Below, in pieces: positions 32,601 through 38,392 of a stretch of DNA of 38,392 nt (positions within the stretch are counted from its first letter, which is position 1; each line of letters starts with the position of its first letter). The position numbers were made by a program, and so were the translations under genes. Where the stretch lies: the NCBI GenBank assembly GCA_934148875.1, contig CAKPDJ010000008.1:1-38392 (forward strand), given 5' to 3'. The stretch comes from an uncultured Bacilli bacterium. GTDB lineage: Bacteria; Bacillota_I; Bacilli_A; RF39; UBA660. Below the pieces are notes generated by a model that did no database searches, was not told the DNA's origin, and was given only the letters and a program-made list of their open reading frames with translations.

Positions 32601-33608
32601 TTTTGATGTTAATTCCAAACTTGATTGAGGATTTAAAGTTAAATCTGCCCTATCTCCCCTTATATATGCATAGTAACCACTAGCAGCAATCATAGCAGCG
32701 TTATCAGTACAATATTTCATTTCAGGAAATGATAAATGAATATTATTTTCATTGCAGAGTGATATTAATTTTTCTCTAAGTCCTTTATTAGCAGCTACCC
32801 CTCCTGCTACAATTAAGTTGTTAACATTATAATCTTTTAAAGCTTTCATAGTTTTTTTGGTAATAATTTCAACAACTGTGTTTTGGAATGATGTAGCTAA
32901 ATCTTTTTTTCTAATTTCATTTCCTCTTTGTTCTTCATTGTGAACCAAATTAATTATAGCGCTCTTTAAACCACTAAAACTAAAATCATAACTGTTATCA
33001 TTTTTAGGAAGTGGTAATTCATAGGTATCTTCACCTTCATGTGCCCATTTATCAACAGTAGGTCCACCAGGATATGGAACGTTGATAACACGTGCCACTT
33101 TATCATAACATTCACCAACAGCGTCATCCAAAGTAGAACCGATTTCTTTAAATTTGTAATGAGCTTCCATATATATTAGTTGGGTATGACCACCACTTAC
33201 TACTAAAGCAATTAGTGGAAACTTTAATGGTTCTACAAGTTGATTAGCATAGATATGGCCAGACATATGATTAACTGGTATTAGTGGTTTATTATTCACA
33301 TAGGCCAGTGTTTTAGCAGCTTCTACTCCGACTAATAATGAACCAACTAATCCTGGACCATAAGTTACGGCAATAGCATCAATATCAGCAATTTTCATAT
33401 TGGCTTTTTCTAAACAATCTTCAATAACCATCGTAATATTTTTTACATGATGACGACTGGCTATTTCTGGTACTACGCCTCCAAAGTCTTTATGAATGTC
33501 AATCTGTGTCAATACAACAGTAGCTATTTCAGTATCTCCATTTTTTACAATTGAAGCACTTGTTTCATCACAACTTGTTTCAATACCTAAAATATATACA
33601 TCTTTCAT
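32592..33608 (-). CDS. tsaD: tRNA N6-adenosine threonylcarbamoyltransferase
   Basis: A 338-residue ASKHA-fold enzyme: LGIETSCDETSASIV at the N-terminus, metal-binding HMSGH (NHMSGHIYANQL, about 110-121), LIALVVSGGHTQLIY, then SFSGLKSA, VAGGVAANKGLR and YCTDNAAMIAASGYY with the conserved Asp. It transfers the threonylcarbamoyl group to A37 of ANN-decoding tRNAs, in a complex with TsaB and TsaE. Its ATG follows the rimI stop codon directly. Length is normal for the family. Confidence 0.97.
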   Translation of the reverse strand: MKDVYILGIETSCDETSASIVKNGDTEIATVVLTQIDIHKDFGGVVPEIASRHHVKNITMVIEDCLEKANMKIADIDAIAVTYGPGLVGSLLVGVEAAKTLAYVNNKPLIPVNHMSGHIYANQLVEPLKFPLIALVVSGGHTQLIYMEAHYKFKEIGSTLDDAVGECYDKVARVINVPYPGGPTVDKWAHEGEDTYELPLPKNDNSYDFSFSGLKSAIINLVHNEEQRGNEIRKKDLATSFQNTVVEIITKKTMKALKDYNVNNLIVAGGVAANKGLREKLISLCNENNIHLSFPEMKYCTDNAAMIAASGYYAYIRGDRADLTLNPQSSLELTSKNS

Positions 33609-34034
33609 TTAATTCAACTCTTTTTCCATTAATATTCCATCAATTCCTTGATAGTAACCTTTTCTAATACTAACTTTAGTAAAACCCATTTTTTCATATA
33701 GATGAATGGCGTTATTATTATTTTCTTTAACTTCTAACGTGATACTTGATACATTATTTTGTCTGCAATCATTTATCATCTGCTCAATTAACTTAGTACC
33801 TATTTTTTTATTTTGGTAATCTTCTTTTACATTTATATTTATTAACTCGGCACGCTCATAAATTAAATAGTAATTAATGAAGGCAACTGCTTTACAGTCA
33901 ATCACATAAGCATAATATCGTGTAAAAGTGTTATTATTGATGTCAAATAGCACTTTTTCCTTTGTAAATACATCTGTAAACATAATTTCCAGTTCATCAA
34001 GATATTTTGAATGTTTATCTAACTCTATTATCAT
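33609..34034 (-). CDS. rimI: Ribosomal protein bS18 alanine N-acetyltransferase (GNAT)
   Basis: A 141-residue GNAT protein: the acetyl-CoA loop is VKEDYQNKKIGTKLIEQMI (QxxxxG-[TS]), followed by SITLEVKENNNNAIHLYEKM and GFTKVSIRKGYYQG. The position between tsaB and tsaD is typical of rimI in Bacillota. Start overlaps the end of tsaB by 4 bases (ATGA). Acetylates the N-terminus of bS18; function given by family and context. Confidence 0.9.
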   Translation of the reverse strand: MIIELDKHSKYLDELEIMFTDVFTKEKVLFDINNNTFTRYYAYVIDCKAVAFINYYLIYERAELININVKEDYQNKKIGTKLIEQMINDCRQNNVSSITLEVKENNNNAIHLYEKMGFTKVSIRKGYYQGIDGILMEKELN

Positions 34035-34669
34035 ATTATTTCCAACTGATGTTTTTCTTCAGCTTCTGTTTGTTTTAAGTAGATAGGATTTATAGAATGT
34101 GGATTTTCTGATGGACGATTAGCAAATACATTTACAATTTTTTCTATATCTGGACTGTAACTTTCAGTAGTTATATCTGTAAAGTTTTGATTGCTTATAT
34201 ATTGATAACTGTCAATCAAATGATCAACTGCACACTTTAAAGCTTCTAAAGATATATATTGTTGCTTCAAAACTGGTAAATATTTATTATCAAATATCGC
34301 AGCGTATACATAATTTCTTCTAGCATCAATTAAAGGTACTTTAAAGCAAGTTTCACTCTTACTTGAAACTGCCATGGCCTCTAAGCTAGACACCGTTACA
34401 ATGTCTTTATTTAAGCTATAGGCATAAGTTTTAGCTATAGTTACTCCAACTCTTATTCCAGTAAAAGAACCAGGACCATTGACTACCATAATTTTGTCAA
34501 TATCTACTGGTTCTAAATGATTATTTATTAACATTTCACTAATTTTGCTTAGTGCTTTACTAGATAAGTCTTTACCAAAATCTTCTTTTATTTCTGATTT
34601 TAACTTACCATCAATTACTAAACCAGTATATAGATAACTTGTAGTAGTATCTATATAAAGAATTTTCAT
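34031..34669 (-). CDS. tsaB: tRNA threonylcarbamoyladenosine biosynthesis protein TsaB
   Basis: A 212-residue protein with LYIDTTTSYLYTGLVIDGKL at the start and the family signature VVNGPGSFTGIRVGVTIAKT (about 64-83), followed by SSLEAMA and DARRNYVYAAIF. An inactive ASKHA paralogue of TsaD that forms the heterodimer needed for t6A synthesis. It overlaps tsaE by 4 bases upstream and rimI by 4 bases downstream, so the operon is tightly coupled. Confidence 0.95.
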   Translation of the reverse strand: MKILYIDTTTSYLYTGLVIDGKLKSEIKEDFGKDLSSKALSKISEMLINNHLEPVDIDKIMVVNGPGSFTGIRVGVTIAKTYAYSLNKDIVTVSSLEAMAVSSKSETCFKVPLIDARRNYVYAAIFDNKYLPVLKQQYISLEALKCAVDHLIDSYQYISNQNFTDITTESYSPDIEKIVNVFANRPSENPHSINPIYLKQTEAEEKHQLEII

Positions 34670-35124
34670 AGTACTGCCTCACAAAGATCTTCGTATTGTT
34701 GACCATAAGGAGTAATTAAAATTATTCTTGTATCCTCATCTTCTTCGGAAATCTTTATTTTTATTTCTAAGCGTTCTTCTGGAAGATAATCTTTAATCAT
34801 ATCAGACCACTCTATAATAACTACACCATTTTTGTGGTAGTATTCTTCAATACCTAAATCATCAACTTTACCATCTAAACGATATACATCCATGTGGTAT
34901 AAATCTAATTCACCTGAAGTATATTCTTTAATAATATTAAAAGTTGGAGAAGTCACAGCTTCATCTATCCCTAATGAAGAAGCAAAACCCTTAGTAAATA
35001 CAGTTTTACCACTTCCTAAATCTCCTTGTAAACAAATTACCATATTAGGAAATTTTTCTGATTCAATATTTTGAGCTAATTCGATTGTATCTTGCTCACT
35101 TCTACTTGTTACTTTATATGTCAT
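34666..35124 (-). CDS. tsaE: tRNA threonylcarbamoyladenosine biosynthesis ATPase TsaE
   Basis: A 152-residue P-loop ATPase from MTYKVTSRSEQDTIELAQNI: Walker A GDLGSGKTVFTKGFA, the switch VTSPTFNIIKEY, Walker B-like LYHMDVYRLD and VIIEWSD near the end. It drives the TsaB-TsaD cycle. The ATG at 35124 is preferred; a GTG at 35136 is in frame but lies within the ribosome binding site GTGGTGA. First gene of the operon, 17 bases from the -10 box. Confidence 0.96.
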   Translation of the reverse strand: MTYKVTSRSEQDTIELAQNIESEKFPNMVICLQGDLGSGKTVFTKGFASSLGIDEAVTSPTFNIIKEYTSGELDLYHMDVYRLDGKVDDLGIEEYYHKNGVVIIEWSDMIKDYLPEERLEIKIKISEEDEDTRIILITPYGQQYEDLCEAVL

Positions 35125-35140
35125 TTCTATCACCACTTTA

Positions 35141-35170
35141 ATTATAGCAAAAAAAAAATAGATTATACAA
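35141..35170 (-). promoter_or_regulatory. Promoter of the tsaE-tsaB-rimI-tsaD operon
   Basis: On the minus strand TTGTAT (35165-35170) and TATAAT (35141-35146) are 18 bases apart, with TG one base before the -10 (TGCTATAAT). The inverted repeat AAATAG/CTATTT plus a T run overlaps it and may terminate the upstream gene. Confidence 0.65.
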
Positions 35171-35195
35171 CCTATTTTTCTTCTTTCTCTAATAT

Positions 35196-35441
35196 TTATT
35201 TTGCTGGTGTAAAATATTTGGTTAATAAGTCAATTATTTTTTCATCAGTTACTAATTGAAGTGCTTTTTCACCATTTAATTCTGTTTCTTCTAATAGTTT
35301 AAATTTCTCTTCAATATCTTCTTCATCAGCAGTTGTTTTAACTACAAAGAAGTAATTTTTTCCTTGATAGGTAGCTTGATTTAAAACGATATATTTTTCG
35401 TCGTTATCAAAAGTAATAATACTATTAATTAGATTTTCCAT
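35196..35441 (-). CDS. 81-residue DUF1292-like acidic protein
   Basis: The start MENLINSIITFDNDEKYIVL, then YQGKNYFFVVKTTADEEDIE and the EETELNGEKALQLVTDEKII segment give a small acidic protein with the strand pattern of DUF1292 (function unknown). A GGAGG lies upstream of the ATG and it begins 15 bases after the large coiled-coil protein gene, so it is in that operon. Family assignment is tentative. Confidence 0.65.
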   Translation of the reverse strand: MENLINSIITFDNDEKYIVLNQATYQGKNYFFVVKTTADEEDIEEKFKLLEETELNGEKALQLVTDEKIIDLLTKYFTPAK

Positions 35442-35456
35442 TATATCTATATCCTC

Positions 35457-38255
35457 CTATCTTGTAAAACCTGATGTATTTTCGTTTGATGCACCAACGT
35501 TGATATATCCAGCAGTTCCACGATCGTTATCCATTCTAGCAGCAATTTGTTCCCCGTTTTCTACTTTTTCTATAGCATCGGCTTCAGAAATTTTATTTCC
35601 CTCGGCATCGTAGAAAACACTAGGTTCTGCCATGATCCATGAATTTTCTATTTGATTAGATGTTGGCATTTTCATATCAGTACCAGAGATAGCTCTATCA
35701 CTAGATGTGTATACACCAGTTTGACCATTGAGAATTTCATTTATTTGATTTTGAAGTTGTGTATTGAAATCTATATCAGTAGCTTCTGACTCCTGCATTT
35801 GATTTGCATCATCATTAGTAAATTCAGTTTCATTTTCTTGATCAATTATATTATCAGTAGGTGAATTAAGGTCAGTATTATTATCACTTTCATATTCTTG
35901 AATGACAGCTGTGTTATTTTCTAAGGTTCCATTAATATTTTTGCTAGCTCCTAATGAAGCAACACCTGCTGCAATAATAATTGCACCTGTAACAACTGCT
36001 AATTTTGCCTTTTTCAAATAATTTAAAGCAATTGATACTTTTTCTGAAAATTTAGTGTTGCGAATTTTTTCTATTAATTTTTGTGATGCTTTTTTCACTG
36101 ATTTAATTATATGTGGTTTAGCTAAAGAGTCCTCATTATTTAAATAATTATCTGAATTATCTAATGCACCAAGAGATTGTGCTGTCTTAGATTCCATCCA
36201 ATTATTTTCTTCATTTACCCTAGCCTCGTCTGTAAAAATTCTTCCTTCACTTGCTATTTGTTCTAATTTATTTGCATATTCTTGATATTCTTGATTTTGT
36301 TCTTTTAGGTCATTATCTGATTTTTTACTAGCGAGTTCACGAATCTTAGCTGCTATTCCACCAAATCTACTTTGTGAATTTTCATCTGGTGCAAAAGTTG
36401 GAGGAAGTTCTTCTTCATTATTGTCATTATCATCCATTACTGGCGGTATATCAGATTCGGAATTTGGATTTTCTCCTATTTCATGACCTGTTGTTGGTAT
36501 TACTGGCGGTATATCAGATTCAGAATTTGAATTTTCATCTATTTTATGATCTGTTGTTTGATTAATATCTTGTTTAGACTCTAACAACATTTTATCAATG
36601 TCTGCAATTTTACTATTTATATCATTAATCTTTTTAGTTGCAATAATTTTTCTTTTTTCTCTTTCTTTATTTACGCTTTCTATTTCTTGTATTAGTTTAG
36701 TTATTTGGTTTTCAGGATTATTTTCATTAATATCAAATGGTTTAATATTTAAACTATTCATTGTATCTCTTGTTAATTTAACATCATCTTCATCTTTTAT
36801 GTAGGCAGCATCTATTTTAGTAATTGTGTCAATTAAATTACTCTTAAATATACTTTCGTCAGGTAATGTAGCCGATAATTTTAATGCTGTTATTATGTTA
36901 TTAACAGTTGGAAGTGAAGCTGCTTTTCGATAGAATTCAATTGCCTGTGATTCATTTGCAGATATTGATGTTTCATTATCTATAATTAAGTTTTCTAAAT
37001 CATTTCTAGAATTATTAAGAATAACACTCATTTCGATAGGTTTATTTTCTTGTAATTGAATACTACTTATTTTACTTTTTAGCCTTTTAATCTGTTCATC
37101 AAAAGATTCTGTTTTTTCATTCTTTAAGTTTATTTCACCATTAAGATATTTTTCAAGTATCTTAAGTTGTACATTATATTTTTTCTTTTCTGCTAGCAAT
37201 TGTGTTTTTAACGCGTCATCAGTTTGTTCATTTTCTTTTGTTTCAGAAGTGTTTTGAATAGAATTTTCTTGTATTATTGGTTTACTAATTTCATTAGCTG
37301 TATTAGACAAATCCACTTGCTCTGATTGTTCCTGTTCTTGATGTATTTCTGATTCTTGCTCTTTATTCACTGTCTCATTTTGAACAGTTTGCTCTGAATA
37401 TTCATTAATTGTATCATCAGTTTTATTCGCAACTTCTACTTTTGGAAGTTCAACTACATCGAATACTTCATCAGTTAATGTGTTATTTTCATACTTTTTA
37501 TCTAGTTCTACTATGTTGTTTTTTAGTGCAGAAATTTCATTATTTAACTTGATTACTGTTTCATCCATTTGTGGATATAAATTTTCTTCTCTATTTAGAG
37601 TGTCCATTCTATCGTTTAGTTCATTATTTAAAGTATCTAATTTTGTTTCTAGTTTCTCTTTTTGAATCATGTATGCATCAACTTTAAGTTTATTATGCAT
37701 TTTAGCAATTCCTTGGGTTAAACCAGTTAATTCAGAGTTTAATCTTATTATTTCTGTATCCATTTCAGGATATTGATTGCCCGATTCATATAACTCCTTT
37801 TTTCTTGCTTCCAACAATGAATAAATTTTTTTGTATTGATTTTCTAAATCAGATAAAGTTGATGTTATGTTATTATTGGTTATATAATTTTCTATATCTG
37901 AAAGTTCTGTCTTCAAATTTGGAATTTGAGCTTCTAAATTCATTACTGTTTCGTCTAATTGGGGATATGGATTACCCTCGTTATGTAGTTCTGAAATTCT
38001 ATTATTTAATCTATTTTCTACATCTAATAATTCTTTTTCTGTAGCTTCCTTTCTTAAAATAGCTACATTAGCAGTTAGCTCCCTTTTTGAACTTAATATT
38101 TCATTATTTATACTTGCTATTTCATTATTCAATCTGACAACTTCTTCATTCATTTCTGGATATGCTACACCGTTTTCATATAATTCAGCCATTTTTTTAT
38201 CTAATTGTGATTTCACATTTAAAAGTTGTTCATTTAATTCCTTTAAATTTCTCAT
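35457..38255 (-). CDS. Large single-pass membrane protein with 65-residue coiled-coil repeats
   Basis: About 932 residues. The first 260 contain four repeats of exactly 65 residues, each a coiled coil broken by a Tyr-Pro turn at residues 32, 97, 162 and 227 (GVAYPEMNEE, GNPYPQLDET, GNQYPEMDTE, ENLYPQMDET). A Glu/Gln-rich linker, more coiled coil (about 345-395), a duplicated ESDIPPV segment, and one membrane helix at about 752-770 follow; the last 160 residues should be outside. No known family is recognised. GGAGG and a sigma-A promoter precede the ATG at 38255; an earlier ATG at 38264 is too close to GGAGG. Confidence 0.75.
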   Translation of the reverse strand: MRNLKELNEQLLNVKSQLDKKMAELYENGVAYPEMNEEVVRLNNEIASINNEILSSKRELTANVAILRKEATEKELLDVENRLNNRISELHNEGNPYPQLDETVMNLEAQIPNLKTELSDIENYITNNNITSTLSDLENQYKKIYSLLEARKKELYESGNQYPEMDTEIIRLNSELTGLTQGIAKMHNKLKVDAYMIQKEKLETKLDTLNNELNDRMDTLNREENLYPQMDETVIKLNNEISALKNNIVELDKKYENNTLTDEVFDVVELPKVEVANKTDDTINEYSEQTVQNETVNKEQESEIHQEQEQSEQVDLSNTANEISKPIIQENSIQNTSETKENEQTDDALKTQLLAEKKKYNVQLKILEKYLNGEINLKNEKTESFDEQIKRLKSKISSIQLQENKPIEMSVILNNSRNDLENLIIDNETSISANESQAIEFYRKAASLPTVNNIITALKLSATLPDESIFKSNLIDTITKIDAAYIKDEDDVKLTRDTMNSLNIKPFDINENNPENQITKLIQEIESVNKEREKRKIIATKKINDINSKIADIDKMLLESKQDINQTTDHKIDENSNSESDIPPVIPTTGHEIGENPNSESDIPPVMDDNDNNEEELPPTFAPDENSQSRFGGIAAKIRELASKKSDNDLKEQNQEYQEYANKLEQIASEGRIFTDEARVNEENNWMESKTAQSLGALDNSDNYLNNEDSLAKPHIIKSVKKASQKLIEKIRNTKFSEKVSIALNYLKKAKLAVVTGAIIIAAGVASLGASKNINGTLENNTAVIQEYESDNNTDLNSPTDNIIDQENETEFTNDDANQMQESEATDIDFNTQLQNQINEILNGQTGVYTSSDRAISGTDMKMPTSNQIENSWIMAEPSVFYDAEGNKISEADAIEKVENGEQIAARMDNDRGTAGYINVGASNENTSGFTR

Positions 38256-38285
38256 ATGGCGCATACCTCCTATTATTATAAGTAA

Positions 38286-38314
38286 ATTGTAGCAAAAAAC
38301 TTATAAAAATACAA
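38286..38314 (-). promoter_or_regulatory. Sigma-A promoter for the coiled-coil membrane protein operon
   Basis: On the minus strand TTGTAT (38309-38314), exactly 17 bases, TACAAT (38286-38291), with TG before the -10 (TGCTACAAT). Confidence 0.65.
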
Positions 38315-38327
38315 TACTAAACTAAAT

Positions 38328-38354
38328 AAAAAAAAGAACTTCAAGAAGAAGTTC
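38328..38354 (-). terminator. Terminator of the rRNA operon
   Basis: GAACTTC (38336-38342) pairs with GAAGTTC (38348-38354), 5-nt loop; on the minus strand it is followed by eight T. It lies about 15 bases past the 5S 3' end, which itself is followed by nine T. Confidence 0.85.
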
Positions 38355-38370
38355 AAAAAGCAAAAAAAAA

Positions 38371-38392
38371 TACCTTGGCGACGTCCTATTTT
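38371..38392 (-). rRNA. 5S rRNA, 3' end only (cut by window edge)
   Basis: On the minus strand the last bases read AAAATAGGACGTCGCCAAGG, the conserved 3' stem of bacterial 5S rRNA (TAGGACGTCGCC). It is directly followed by a T run and a hairpin terminator. The operon lies outside the window and runs leftward. Confidence 0.85.

Overview
The window is very AT-rich, uses the standard bacterial code (UGG for Trp, ordinary stops) and has strong GGAGG-type ribosome binding sites. With class B sortase, LPXTG-like sorting signals, bacillus-type collagen-like proteins and the tsaE-tsaB-rimI-tsaD order, it points to a low-GC Bacillota, probably an uncultured gut member of the Bacilli or Clostridia. It is chromosomal: the right edge holds the 3' end of a 5S rRNA gene, so an rRNA operon lies just outside.

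Layout. 1-354: a cut-off membrane gene and a 52-residue membrane protein. 440-3600: a leftward operon (VTC-domain polymerase, DUF4956 membrane protein, Cthe_2159-like carbohydrate-binding protein). 3698-5602: a tail-anchored HEXXH protein. 5677-7649: ECF sigma factor, coupled membrane anti-sigma-like protein and a membrane protein. 7778-8461: XRE regulator with a membrane segment. 8576-9488: decay zone with a frameshifted COG3910-like ATPase and a 50-residue remnant of Sua5/YrdC.

9684-19152 is an NMT1/SsuA-type ABC importer operon whose substrate-binding protein gene is split by a 6.9-kb serine-recombinase element (about 9980-16922). The ends share TTTA, and joining the flanks there restores a 330-residue protein. 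Element cargo, all leftward: SWIM zinc-finger protein, UPF0158 protein, DUF6904-like protein, a 24-residue SEC-C microprotein, an EndoIII-like HhH-GPD glycosylase with an Fe-S loop, a broken SEC-C/TPR gene, a Fic protein, a SHOCT-like small protein and the recombinase. This cargo, with repeated TGTGCACA arrays before two of its genes, is the best candidate here for an undescribed system.

19179-23206 is a leftward cluster of four surface-type proteins (collagen-like with a BclA-like C-terminus, beta-helix, two Ig/prealbumin-like) without signal peptides, behind a sequence resembling a sigma-K promoter; this suggests a spore surface, but is inference. 23416-24825 is a secreted protein ending in NPSTG. 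24945-26986: two membrane-anchored proteins of unknown function. 27137-29699: a regulator-like HTH protein plus a class B sortase, which may anchor the NPSTG protein. 29779-32575: two flavoproteins. 32592-35124: the t6A operon tsaE-tsaB-rimI-tsaD. 35196-38255: a small protein and a 932-residue membrane protein with an exact 65-residue coiled-coil period. The window ends in a terminator and the 5S rRNA 3' end.
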